From Clavaria fumosa (lineage: Eukaryota > Basidiomycota > Agaricomycetes > Agaricales > Clavariaceae), in assembly GCA_951802425.1 (NCBI GenBank), contig OX637800.1, forward strand, positions 3,348,001 through 3,412,000: a stretch of 64,000 nucleotides of DNA, written 5' to 3'. Made by a program: the position numbers and the translations under genes. The notes under the pieces are model-generated. The model did not search any database, was not told the origin of the DNA, and saw nothing but the letters and a program-made list of their open reading frames with translations. This document shows positions 32,601 to 44,155 of the stretch, one piece after another. Each line of letters opens with the position of its first letter. Positions within the stretch are counted from its first letter, which is position 1.

Positions 32601-34967
32601 GGCTAATTACCGTTAGTCGGTTATGCATGGAAGACAGTAAGTTGCCGTGCCACTGCATTGCATCACCCTCGCCTCCCCAGCTCCCTTCGCATTGCATCAT
32701 CCCCATCTCCTCAATGCATCATCCCTGCCTCCCAGCACATTGCATCATCCCACTCGCTGACGCCTGCCGCCTGCCCTGCCGCCGCCACCTGCCGCCCGCC
32801 CTGCTGCCGCCACCCGCCTCTGCCCTTCTGCCGCCACCCGCCGCCCACCCTTCTGCCGCCGCCCGCTCCCCACCCCGCTGCTCCCGCCTTGCTGCCACTG
32901 CCATTCCCCACACTACTGCTATGCCCTGCTCCTGCTGCTCCTGCTCCCTGCCTTGCTGCCACCGGCCACCTGCCCTCCTGCCACCACCTGCCACCTGCTC
33001 CCCACCCCGCTGCTCCTGCCCTGCCGTTGCTGCCACTCCCTGCCCAGCCACTACCAATGGCCCCAGTCCCCACCATTGGTCTGTGACCACGGTTGGGGGC
33101 TTGGGCCATTGCTACAGGGAGGGAGGGCGCACCTGGCAGGCAGCCTATCGTGGCTGCCGTCGTCGCACCCTTCGCCCCTGTTGCCCCCGTCAGCCCCGTC
33201 GTTGTTGTCGTTGTTGTTGCCCCTCCTGCCGCCATCGTCGTTGCGCCGTTGCTGAAGAGAGGGAGAGAGGGAGGCGAGAGAGAGAGGGGGGAGGGTGAAA
33301 GAAAGAGAAAAAAGGAAAGAAGAAAAAAAGAGGGAGGAACACGCACCAGCCGTCGTCGTCATCGCCGTCGTCACCTGGGGGAAAAGCCCTAGCCGCCGCT
33401 GTCATCGTCATCGTCATCGTTGTCCAGCTGTTGTCATCATCGCTGGCCATGCAGCCGTCGCTGTCATTGCTGGCCCCTGCAGCTGTCGTTGTCATTGTCC
33501 CTGGCTGTTGTTGCTGGCGGCCACAGCTGCCATCATCATCATCGTTGTTGCTGGCGGCTGCAGCCGCTGCCGCCATGGTCATCATCGGTTGCTGCTGCTG
33601 TGGTCGCCATTGCACCATCTGCTGTCGTAGTCGCCGCCGTCTGTGGCAGCCATCATCGCCGTCGTTGTCTGCTGCAGCTGTCGTCGATGTCGTCGTCAGC
33701 TGCTGCTGCTGTCATTGTCACCAATTAGCACAAAAATGATGGATTAAAGAGAGAAGAAGGGGAATGGGGATGGTGACGCACTGTTGCTGGCACGAGCATG
33801 GTGTGGCTGGTCAAGGCAGTTGTCTAGTCACACATGTAACTGTAAAGCAAGAAACTGATTCAATCATCATCACACTTTTTAGACAGCATTCTACATTGTA
33901 AATTTAACATAGGATTGTTGAGCATGTGGACTCAATCCTTCCCAATTATTTTCAGAATTTATTATACTCATACTAAGATGCAGGGACAGTTTTTCTGTCA
34001 GTAGGACAGATACTGTGGCTGTGACTTATGGGTCTCAATGAGGTGCAGGCAACGACAATGACCACTGGCACATGTTCCTCCCTCTTTTTTTTCTTTCCTT
34101 TTTTCTCTTTCTTTCACCCTCCCCCCTCCCTCTCTCCCTCTCTTCAGCAGTGGTGCAATGACGACGGCAGCAGGAGGGGCAACAACAACAACAACAACAA
34201 TGGGGCTGACGGGGGCAACAGGGGCAACAGGTGCGACGACGGTGGTTACGATAGGCTGCCTGCCAGGTGCGCCCTCCCTCCCTGTAGCAATGGCCCAAGC
34301 CCCCAACCGTGGTCACAGACCAATGGTGGGGACTGGGGCCATTGGTAGTGGCTGGGCAGGGAGTGGCAGCAACGGCAGGGCAGGAGCAGCGGGGTGGGGA
34401 GTGGGTGGCAGGTGGTGGCAGGAGGGCAGGCAGCCGGTGGCAGCAGGGCAGGGAGCAGGAGCAGCAGGAGCAGGGCATAGTAGTAGTGTGGGGAATGGCA
34501 GTGGCAGCAAGGCAGGAGCAGCGGGGTGGGGAGCGGGCGGCGGCAGAAGGGCGGGCGGCGGGTGGCGGCAGCAGGGCGGGCAGCGGGTGGCAGCAGCAGG
34601 GCGGGCGGCAGGTGGCAGCAGCAGGGTGGGCGGCGGGTGGCGGCAGCAGGGCGGGCAGCGGGTGGCAGCAGCAGGGCAGAGGCAGGTGGCGGCAGCAGGG
34701 CAGGTGGCACATAGCAGCAGAAGGGCGGGCGGCGGGTCACCGTGGCAGCAGCAGGGCAGGCGGCACGTAGCAGCAGAAGGGCAGGCGGTGGGTGGCAGCA
34801 GCAGGGCGGGCAGCAGGCATCAGCGAGTGGGATGCATGACGGCAAGAGTGATGCATGATGTGTGGTGGCATCATGCATCATCTCCCTCTGGGTGATGATG
34901 CATCCTCACCACTTGCAAACTTACTGTCATCTATGCATCACACACTTACTGTAATTACCATAGATTA
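32601..34967. mobile_element. GC-rich fold-back element nested in the TA element
   Basis: Flanked by a 12-bp direct repeat ATGCATTATTTA (32589-32600 and 34968-34979). The ends are imperfect inverted repeats sharing TAATTAC, GACAGTAAGTT and ATGCATCATCACCC-like blocks. The long inner arms, about 32760-33385 and 34040-34870, are inverted copies (for example TGGCCCAAGCCCCCAACCGTGG), so the strand could form a hairpin of over 600 bp. The spacer carries GTCGTC/CATCAT triplet runs. The long frames here are low-complexity Pro/Ala/Gly/Cys products and are not taken as genes. A MULE-like class is possible from the TSD length. Confidence 0.65.
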
Positions 34968-35279
34968 ATGCATTATTTAATTTACTTGAATCGCCTGCCA
35001 ACTTGGCCTTGAAGGTGAAGCTGAGTAATAGAAGGTCACGCGTCATGCGTCACGCAAGCTATTGAAGGCCCGAAGCTATGTGTGACTCTGGTCACACTGA
35101 AAATGGGTGAACCTATGGTCGAAATGGTACAGTAAATGAATTAAACTCTACAAGACAAGGTTCACAGGCTATGGGCCAGAAGCAGATGAGTGGCTGACAG
35201 GCAGGCAGCTCAAGAATGCACCTGAAGTAGTCAGGCAGTGGAAAGTTAGCAGGAGCATATTTAATCGAAATGGACTTCC

Positions 35280-36104
35280 ATGTAATTGAATATTATATTA
35301 TATTGTCTGCACACTATATAAGAAGTCCTGGAGATGCCATGGAGCCCCTGCCTTCGGTCTATCGATCTACTATGGCTGCCCAAACCCCTTCCACCTACCT
35401 ATCCCCTCTTGCCTCGACTTATGAAGTCATTCTTACTGCCAGATTGCTCCATACTCTATTCCTTTGTAGTCTAGACTCATCATTCCTTCACTATATCGTC
35501 TCCGATCTCGATTTCTTCCCGGTTTCTGGCACCAACAACCTTGTCAGCATCAAGCAGTGCCTTGCCCATGGCCATTGGTATACCCTACAGTGCCTGGCTC
35601 ACATCATCCTTTGTGCAGCCCATGGATACGTACCTGGGTCCTCTCCTGGACCTCTACCTACCTATATACCCGCCGGATCGCTCCAGGAGCTTGGGATGGC
35701 GTTTCCCACTGTTATATTCGCTGAGGCGCACCCAGACCACAATCCCCTTACCTGCATCCATTCTGTAACCCACCAGAAGTTTATCATCTCGACTCTCCAG
35801 TTTATTGGTATCCAGAGTGTCGAATGAATCACCCAGGCGATGGAGAGAACGGTAGAGAAGGGGAGTGAGAGTCCTCGGCAGTGGGGAGGGTTTATTGAGC
35901 TGCGAGATGCTCGTCCTAGCGATTTTGGGCTTTTCTCTAAGCAGGTTGCTGAGGAAGTGGAAGGGATCAAGATGAGGACCCTAATGGAGGAGTTGTTCGA
36001 GGAAGACGAGGGAGAGAAGGCCCCTGGGCATCGTAGCCCATCCCACCTCGAGTCCAGTGCGATCCACAGCCTTCGGTGCTTCCTTACTAGCACTACCAGT
36101 ATTT
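35280..36104 (+). other. Unidentified ORFs downstream of the gypsy chromodomain
   Basis: A frame at 35270-35827 encodes a 185-residue product with hydrophobic stretches (HTLFLCSLDSSFLHYIV), and 35840-36100 encodes an acidic segment (RTLMEELFEEDEGEKAPG). They lie between pol and the 3' LTR portion. They may be one split ORF of the retroelement; function unknown. Confidence 0.3.
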
Positions 36105-36700
36105 TTTCCCATATTGATGCACTTTGGTTTAAGCTTGAGGCTATTATGCCCTTTGATCTTAGAACCACCATGATTGATAGGTCTTGTCTTGCTTGGTGAC
36201 CTTGATAACACCAAGACACACTCTGCTTCATTCTAACTTGTTCTCCGCACTCGTACAACTCGCGCACCTTAAGTATTTCCTTTCCTTTCCTTTGTCTTGG
36301 TACTGATTCCTCGAACCCTGTAGGTTCTCTCATCAGTTGGCAAAGTCATTGCCTTCACCGATACATCTCTCGACATCATCGCGACTACCCACGACTCTCT
36401 CAACATCGTCTATTTCTTCCTTTACACTTCGTCAGTCGACTTCGCAACCTTCTCAGCGTTACCTATTTCTCTCAACTCATCCTTTTCTTCATCTACTGAC
36501 TTCGCAACCTTCTCAGCGACGTCTCCCTCCTCTCTACTTGTCTCTCTTCATTCTCACATCTTCTTAGACATCCTCACGACCTTCTGGGACCGAGCATTAT
36601 TGACTGTGCTCAACAGTTGATTGGTCTTAGCGAGTTTCCAGAATTGGTCACCAACAAGTTGACCTTCGGTATTACTTACAAGACAGGACAGGCCCTAACA
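36105..36700 (+). repeat. 3' part of the gypsy-type LTR
   Basis: Matches the 3' 600 bp of the LTR family (TATTGATGCACTTTGGTTTAA to the end CAGGCCCTAACA). The following 5 bp are CACAC, which differs from AGCAC at 30483-30487, so the two partial LTRs were not proven to belong to one insertion. Confidence 0.7.
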
Positions 36701-36839
36701 CACACGCTACTCGGCAAGTGACAGCCAACTTTGGCAAGCCACTGGCCACAAGTGACCTTGTCACAAATGTGACAATTTCAGTTTGTTGGTGGTTTTGTGC
36801 TTGGTGTGGGTGATTTTCTGTAACATTGTGTGTTTGGAA

Positions 36840-39819
36840 AGGTGGTGAGGGGTGGATGGGGTGTCTAGTCATTACAGCCCAGGTAGCCATGTACATAGAA
36901 TGTTTGAGTTCACAGATGGTGCAGATGTGCACCTGTGCTGGTGGCCACTACTGCCACTCACTCCGCTGTCATCAAGACTTCCGATGGCCAATCGAGCACC
37001 ATCAACTACTGCACAGTCATCGCAAGCTGGAGTCCGAGTTGTCTGCACATGTCGGGCATCTGGATGTGACCTGAATAGCTTCATCAATGAGCATGGTCAT
37101 TGGCAGCCTGGCCGTCTTGTTGCTCCATCAACTCACTCTAAGCATCGCAGAAAGGAGAAGAGCTTGATTCCCAGTGCTTCATCATTGCCAGTATGTCAAA
37201 TCTAGCTTGTGTAGGTTCCATCTAGAAGTGAGCATAAGGCAGCAAGTCACTAACCTATGAATACACTTGTTAGATCTGACATACTGGTAATGATTGAGGA
37301 TGCAATGACATCTCCTCAGTGACCCCAGGTGATAGGTCATCTGTCAGTTCCATCTAGAAGTGAGCAAGCCAATGTGTGGTCATTAGCAATCATTATCCCA
37401 TGAATACACAAGCTTACAAAGTAAACCTTGTGGGGCAACTCTTTGGACCACTCGGTCAACCCAGAAAGGTCCATGTCTTGTGCCCCAACGTCTATACAGC
37501 ACACAAGACTTTGAGTCTTGGCTTCAATTCTTCCTATCTTGTCCTGGCATTGAAGAACTCATTGACAAATCATATGCTCACTGTCCATCATCTGATGTTA
37601 TGGATTCCATCTGGGACAGCCCTGCATGGCACAGTCTTGGTGCATTCACAACAACTCATGGCAATCTGACATTTAGCTTTTACATTGACTGGTTCAATCC
37701 TTTGACAAACAAGATTGCTGGGAAATCTGTTTCATGTGGAGCAATTATGCTCTTCTGTCTCAATTTGCCATATGAACTTCAGCACCTCCCTGAAAATACA
37801 TTCTTTGCTGGCATCACACCTGGACCTAAGGAGCCAACTGTTACCACAATCAATGCCACAACTGATCCAATTGTCAGCCAGCTTGATTCAATGTGGCATG
37901 GAAAAATTATCCCAACACATTGTTGTCCAGAGGGAAGAATGATTTGGATTGGTGTGCTTCCAGCTATTGGTGATCTGTTAGCTCTCCGCAAGGTTCTTGG
38001 CTTTGCTGGAGTGGCATCACACAATTTCTGCTCCTTCTGCAAACTTCAGCATGCAGATATAGATAATCTTGACATTGGTTCATGGAAGGCACGCTCAGGA
38101 GTTGGGGTCCGAGCAGCTGCTGAACAGTGGAGGAAAGCAAATACAAAAACAAAACACAATGAACTATTTTCTGAGCATAGAGTACTTTGGTCAGCACTTC
38201 ATTGACTGCTCTATCATGATCCTGTCTGCCACACTGTTCTAGGTGTGATGCACAATTGGATTGAAGGAATCCTTCAACATCATTCATGTAACAAATGGGG
38301 AATTGGAATACCATCAACAGATGACTCAAAGACTCAGAGAAAAGATTTTGTTATCCCAGATTCCTGCTTTGACATGGATATGGATGTTGATATGCTTGAT
38401 GATGAGCTCAATCATCTATATGCTGAAAGTCAGCAATACAAGGACACACCTCAACATTTGAAACACCTTCATTCTGAGGCATCTTTCTCAGTACTGGAAG
38501 TGGCAGACACAGTGGATTGTGATAATGATGATAGCCTTGATGAAAACTTTCAGCCTGATTCAGATTAAGATGATGACAGTGAGAAAGGCACAGAAGAAGG
38601 CACCAAGCAATCAAAGTGTATCTTCGATGCTGATGCCATGTCAAAGATCCATGCATGCCTTTCTGATGTGGTAGTACCAAGCTGGATAGAGCGACCACCA
38701 ACAAATCTGGGTGAGAAGTCACATGGAAAGTTAAAAGCTGATCACGGGCTAAAGCTGTTCACCATCTTCCTACCTCTGGTTCTGCCTGAAATATGGCTTT
38801 CATCAACCAATGAACACCACACAGCACTGTTGGATAACTTCTATGACCTTGTGATCTGCACAAACATCAACTACTCATATACTGCATCAAATGCATCAGC
38901 AGATAAATATCTTAACCACTACATAAAGTATCGCATGTCCTCAAAACTCCTTTTTCCAAATGTGAACAGTTGACCAAATCACCACTATGCCATGCACAAT
39001 GCTGATCTGACAAAATTCTGGGGTCCTCTGATCAAGATCAGTGAATTTGCATATGAGCAACATAATGGTGCTTTGCAAAAGATCAAAACCAATGGACATA
39101 TCTGGGAGCTAGACTTCACAATGCTGCGTCAAATCTGCCACTGTGGCCGTTTGACTGCTCTCATTCAAGATATGGAAAACCCACTGAGCAAAGTCTTACA
39201 AGTGCTTTCCCAGAAGAGTTGCACTCAGGCTGATGAAACACCAGCAACAATGTCCTCTCTTGCTGAAGCACAATACAACAGTGAAGGCAAAACTCTTTCC
39301 ATTGGGATCTATGACTTGATTCTGGCACACTTGAACATGCACACACCATCTCCTCTTCGCCATTTCAAGGATGTACCCCATCCAATGGATGCATATATCT
39401 TACCTCAAATGGCAGTTCCTCTGCACAACTTGAGGCACAAGGGACATGAATACTCAACATTCTCTGTGCACCCTGGCAACAGTTCCATCAGCTATAAGTC
39501 AAAAGATGGTGTCATTAATGCAGGATTTATTGTGTCAATGTGGAGCCAGGTGCTGATGGGAAAATCACACAAATTTATCATTGTGTCTCCCCATAAACAC
39601 CTCTCAGTGGATGACAGTCAGAAGAGCCCTTATTCTTCCAGGCCAGATTTCCTGTGTACTCTTGTTTACAGCCAGCAGTTAGAGTCCTGCAAGCAAGTTA
39701 TTGTAGAGCCAGAGCAGATAGTAGCTCATGTTGCCTACTATATTCGCTCACCTGGTACATTTGGCATTAAAGAAGGAACAATGATTTTAATAGACAGTCT
39801 GCACCATAACCGATGGTGA
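36840..39819 (+). pseudogene. CACTA transposase (Tnp2 family), broken
   Basis: The N-terminal part has a Cys/His segment (CTCRASGCDLNSF...QPGRLV...STHSKHRR). The core has YIDWFNPLTN, SCGAIMLFCLNLPYELQ and GITPGPKEPT, the classic Tnp2 signature, then a zinc-knuckle-like CSFCKLQH and HTVLGVMHNWIEGIL. The C-terminal part includes WIERPPTNLGEKSHGKLKAD and NHHYAMHNADL. Stops: TGA near 38203, TAA near 38566 and TGA near 38970. Introns between about 37195 and 37440 are likely. It would catalyse cut-and-paste movement of the CACTA element. Confidence 0.82.
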
Positions 39820-41982
39820 CATATTCAGTATATACATATCTGTACCCAGTTTACATGACCTAAGACAAATGTGTGACAAGCTCCTGCCGCTTTTCAGTCA
39901 TGTCCTCATCAAACCAGTCATCATCATCATAAGCACCCAGTCCTTCCTCGTTGTCTGTGATCATCCAGTCATCTTCATTGGAGCCATTGAGCTCACCCTC
40001 ATTGACAAGATGGTACTTGACCAAAATGGATTCCTGATATTTATCCATAAACTTCGCATCACTGATTCTCTCATCTGGATGGCCACTGAAAGAGCAAGAT
40101 ACATCAGGCAAGAGAGCGACTTTCCCTGTGGTGAGGGAATGTCGGAGACATGGTTGCAAACTGTTGAAAAAGGAAGGGTCAAAATAATCAACAGGCATTC
40201 CTGTTGGAAGGACGAGGAACTCTGAGTTCTTCTGGTCATCAGGAACTATTCGCAAACGTTCGCACCACCTTCTGGAAGGGTCTCGGCAAGCATCTTCCTC
40301 CCTCTTCTTGTCCAGCAGCCGAATCCAAGTCTCAAACTCTGCTGAACACTCTTGCCACTTCTTGATGTGATACTCCTTTGGACCTTTCACCACAACACCT
40401 GAAGGAGCTAGTTCATCATCTGAAGTTGCTTTTGCATCAATAAGATCCCGGTATCACTGCAGATGGTTGTTTTCTTTGTGAAAGGTGAGACGAGCTGAAG
40501 CAAGCTGACAATCTACAGGTTAATCATTGTATGGAAATATGCAAAAAGGGACAGACCCACGCATGTCCACGGTACTGGGGACTTGCTTTATCCGCAGCAG
40601 TGACACATCCAGGGTTCCAGCTGTCCCTCCTGTACCGCAAATACATGTAGTGGTGAACGATGTGGTCATAGAAACGAATGAGCAATTCCATCTCCTGTGC
40701 ATAGGTTGTGTTCGGTTTCAGATGAGCATACATATGAGAAACAAGTGCTTGCTTAAAGGTATCAAGTGCTATGACTCAGCATGCCGCATTGTATAACGCA
40801 TAGCGAGTCTGGCGAAGGTCTGGGCACCATGATATCAGTCCGAACCTTGCGAGACAGGCTTGCATATACTCTAACATATGCTCTTCAACCTGTAGAATTT
40901 GAGTCGCAATCTGTCTGCAATCTGTAATAGACACTGAGGATCCAATTTGAACAAGAGTTGGAGTGATACGCATCGGCCCTTCCTGACACTCATAAAGGGC
41001 CGCTTCTGTCGAGAAACAACTTGCAAAGGTCTTGAGGATTTGATCCGAAGGGTCCTGAGGCACTTGCTTTGGGTCAACAAGGCCCCAAAGGATGCGGAGA
41101 TGGAGGGTCATCGCTTTCTATTGGTATATGTTAGCAAGTCCTTTTGACAATGATAAAGCGGGTAAAAATGTACCTGGAGACCTCCCGTATCATCTGGTAA
41201 CTCTGAAGGCAAGAGGCGATGGATATCAGTGGCGGGTTTTGTAGTTGGCTTATCCTTCTTTGAGTTCTTCTTGACAGCGGTACAGTTTATCTGTGGGGGA
41301 TTGGAAGGTAAAATTGCTAGGGCTGTAGATTCGCCGGCAGCAGTGGCGGGGTTGCACTTTGATGAATGAAGATTCCATGAGGGGGCAGAATCAGGTACGT
41401 GTGTAGGCCGTTGATGAGGAGGTTGGCATGGAGGCTCAGAAAGACGAGACTCCGCAGGCTTGGAGGGACTTGGAGACAAAGAATGAGTTTGTTGGGGGTG
41501 AGAAGGGTGAGTATCTGTTGACTTGGAGTGACGAGAAGGGATGGCTGTCGAATTCCCATCATTCCTAGTGCTAGATGAAATTCTGCTTGGCATGACAGTG
41601 AACAACAAAACTCACCCTGTTTGCATCTTCACTGCAATGAGTTCACTCGCTAACTCCTGCAGCTGAGCCTGCAAAGCAGCCTCTCACACCTGCCTCTCTT
41701 GTTCGTGTCTCTGTAAAGCCTTGTTGCGAGCCTGTATCTCTAGACGATAGGTTCGCTCCGTCTCATCCATCTTCGCCCGCATCAGGAAACCTCAAAATGT
41801 CTTGACCCAGCTTGATCTGTCTTGACCTTAGTGGTCAAGACAGATCAAGAACTTTTTTGGTCAAGAACTCCGTCTTGAAAACGCAAAACGAACCTACTTA
41901 TACAAGTTAAAGTTCTTGATTCAAGAACAATCAAGTGTACAAAGTAATCAAGTGTACAAGATGTGATAAGGGGTCAAGACAA

Positions 41983-42990
41983 TGGTTCCGCTGCTGCCGC
42001 CGCCATCGTGCGCTGCTACCGCTGCCATCGTGTGCTGATGCCGCAGCCGCCGCCGCCATTGTGCGCTGCTGCCGCCGCCATCGTGCGCTGCTGCCGTCGT
42101 GCACTGCTGCCGCCGCTGCGGTCATGCGCTGCTGCCGCCGCTGCGGTTGTGTGCTGCTGCTGCCGCTGCGGTCGTGCGCTGCTGCCGCTGTTGTGCGCTG
42201 CTGCCGCCGCTGCTGGTGCCATCGCCGCTGCTGCTGGTGCCATCACCGCTGCTGTTGGTGCCACCGCTGCCGCCGCCGCCGCCACCGCCGTCGCTGCTAG
42301 TGCTGCCGCTACCGTCGTCATCGCTGTGCTGCCGCTGCCGCCGTCACTGCTGGTACCACCGCCGCCGCCGCCGCCGCTACCATCATCATCACTGCGCCGC
42401 TGCCGCTGTTGCTGGTGCTGGTGCTGCCGCTGCCGCCATCACTGCTGGTACTGCCGCCACCGCCGCTGCTGCTGGTGCCACCGCCGCCGCCGCTACCGTC
42501 ATTGTCACTGCGCCGCCGCCGCCGCTGCTGGTGCCACCGCTGCCGCCGCTGGTGCCGCCGCCACCGCCATCGCTGCTGGTGCCGTCGCCGCTGCTGCTGG
42601 TGCTGCCGCCACTGCCGCCACCCCCGTCGCTGCTAGTGCCACCGCTACCGTCGTCATCGCTGCACCGCCGCCACTGCTGCTGGTGCCGTCGCCGCTGCTG
42701 CTGGTGCCGCTGCTGTCGCCGTCACTGCTGGTACTGCCGCCGCCGCCATCGCAGCCGGTGCCGCTGCCGCCGCCTTCACTGCTGGTGCTGCCTCCGCCGC
42801 TGCCTCCGCTGTCGCTGCTGGTGCCGCCGCCACCGCCACCACCATCGCTGCTGGTGCTGCTGCTACTGTCGTTGTCGCTGCTAGTGCCGCCGCTACCATT
42901 GTCGCTGCTTTGCTGCTGCCGCCGCCGCCGTCCATTGCCGCTGCCGATGTCGACCGCTTCTGCTGCCACCGTCGTCGTTGCCGCCTGCCG
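41983..42990. repeat. Triplet-rich tract (CTG/CCG/GTG)
   Basis: About 1 kb of irregular CCGCTGCTGGTGCC-type phrases. All frames stay open on both strands and encode monotonous Leu/Pro/Ala/Cys or Ala/Gly/Ser products. Not considered coding. Confidence 0.85.
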
Positions 42991-43030
42991 TTTCTGCATT
43001 TGGGGTCATGAGAAAGGGAGAAAAAGAGAG

Positions 43031-43071
43031 GGGGCGGCATCACCTGAGTTGTCGTCCATGGTTCCTGCTGT
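43031..43071 (+). repeat. 40-bp direct repeat flanking the captured gene, left
   Basis: GGGGCGGCATCACCTGAGTT and the following 20 bp recur with one mismatch at 43942-43982, just outside the other end of the mL44 fragment. Confidence 0.85.
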
Positions 43072-43088
43072 CGACGTCGGGATGCGTA

Positions 43089-43935
43089 GGAGGTGTGCAG
43101 GCGTGCGCGTCAGGTAGAGTCAGTGCAATGCATCTTCTGCAGCCTAGACGGGTTCAGAGGAAAGTTGAGTTTGCGGCAGCGCAGCCAGGTCAGAGGGAGG
43201 GAAGGCGCCATACGCGGTACTCTGCCATTTTGAGCGAGCTCCCAAACCCCTCGCCGAGCTGGTCGGCGCTGGAATAGATCCCGATGACAAATATGGGAGA
43301 GTTGGAGAAGCGGCCGGTCTCTTTGAGCAGACTTTTGGCATGGATACAGGCGCCAGGAACAGATGAGCTCTGGAAACAACGCAGAGACCTGGTGCTCACC
43401 GAGATTTTGGACATTTGCACTTGAACTTGGCGACTGTCTCGAGAAGAGCGCGTTTGGGGTCTCGGAATTTGAGCATGTTTCGGAGGTCGATTTCACAGGA
43501 AAAGAAGGCGTTGGTGAACTTGCGGGCCGAGAGCAGACAACGGTGTTTATATACCAGGGCCACGATCTCTCATGGTATAGACGCGAGTGCGTCTGCGTGA
43601 AGTACGCCCACTGTCGTCGGAGTATTGGCCTCTTTGTGAGAGGCAATGTGGTGAGAAACGGCATTGAGAAATAGGAAAGGACGCACGGTACGATGCCACC
43701 GCAAGAGCTGGGTCGCGCCCATCTCATGCGCGATGCTGGCGCATGTTACTGGGCCGACGTGTGCGCTTACTGCAGCCTTGAGGACGCGGGTGGGGAGGTG
43801 GGGGTAGCTCGCGTGGACGTATTCGGTGGTGAAGAGGCCGAGGATGGGATTTCCAAGAGATGAGAGCTGATCGTTGGACGGGGGCGGAGCAGCGTTGGGA
43901 TGGTGTTGCTGGTAGAACGGGAGGAAGGAGGGGTG
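43089..43935 (-). pseudogene. Captured fragment of the mitochondrial ribosomal protein mL44 gene
   Basis: Minus strand. Exon A, about 43935-43401, encodes NPILGLFTTEYVHASYPHLP, then KFTNAFFSCEIDLRNMLKFR. The intron starts GTGAGC at 43400 and ends AG at 43332. Exon B, 43331-43214, encodes LLKETGRFSNSPIFVIGIYS and GEGFGSSLKMAEYR. The second intron starts GTATGG at 43213 and ends AG at 43144. Exon C encodes AAEDALH, a TGA, then LYLTRTP. This is the RNase-III-like plus dsRBD region of mL44 (yeast MRPL3), a large-subunit mitoribosome protein. Introns are kept, so capture was at DNA level. Two TGA codons (43570-43572, 43120-43122) replace expected Arg. Assignment is from memory of the family. Confidence 0.75.
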
Positions 43936-43941
43936 ACTGCA

Positions 43942-43982
43942 GGGGCGGCATCACCTGAGTTGTCGTCCATTGTTCCTGCTGC
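43942..43982 (+). repeat. 40-bp direct repeat flanking the captured gene, right
   Basis: Partner of 43031-43071. The two copies bracket the mL44 segment within the larger element. Confidence 0.85.
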
Positions 43983-44029
43983 TGCTGTCCACTGCCGCTG
44001 CCGCCGCCGTCCACGTCACCCGCTGCTGC

Positions 44030-44155
44030 CGCCGCTGTCAACGCCATCTGCTGCTGCCGCCGCTGTCAACGCCATCTGCTGCTGCCGCCGCTGTCAACGC
44101 CATCTGCTGCTGCCGCCGCTGTCAATGCCATCTGCTGCTGCCGCCGCTCGTCGTC
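44030..44155 (+). repeat. 28-bp tandem array
   Basis: About four and a half copies of a 28-bp unit, CTGCTGCTGCCGCCGCTGTC plus AACGCCAT. The period is not a multiple of three, so it would shift frame at every unit. Confidence 0.8.

Larger units (their letters stand above)
32179..35132. mobile_element. TA-flanked inverted-repeat element inside the chromodomain
   Basis: Starts CTGTACCATTTCGACCATAG and ends with its exact inverse (about 24 bp perfect), flanked by TA at 32177-32178 and 35133-35134. Removing the element and one TA restores the chromodomain frame apart from one TGA. TA duplication points to the Tc1/mariner superfamily. Without the GC-rich insert at 32601-34967 the element is about 590 bp with no transposase, so it is non-autonomous. 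Confidence 0.85.
31691..35279 (+). pseudogene. Gypsy integrase C-terminus and chromodomain, split by insertion
   Basis: The frame to 32054 encodes an integrase tail (AREALLLGQ, GPFEIIQKISPVTYRL, IHPVINIAHLER). Another segment then leads into a chromodomain (YEVEKIVDEKLRKRGN), which is cut at 32178. The chromodomain resumes after 35134 (LYKTRFTGYGPEADEWLTGR) and stops at about 35277. The 2.95-kb insertion between is described separately. A TGA just after the junction fits a former CGA. Such chromodomains guide integration in chromoviruses; this copy is dead. Confidence 0.8.

Noticed and set aside
32627..34895. Long open frames on both strands (up to 245 codons) in the GC-rich region
   Set aside because: All frames are open because the sequence is made of GC-rich triplets; products are monotonous Pro/Ala/Gly/Cys and have no domain. 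The two halves are inverted copies.
30488..36700. A complete gypsy element bounded by two LTRs
   Set aside because: Both LTRs are partial, flanking 5-mers differ (AGCAC, CACAC) and most of pol is missing, so a single insertion could not be shown.
41963..43117. 384-codon and 261-codon plus frames
   Set aside because: Triplet-repeat artefacts in the 41983-42990 tract.
43363..43674. Plus-strand 103-codon frame
   Set aside because: It is antisense to the mL44 exons, which explain the sequence better, including splice sites.
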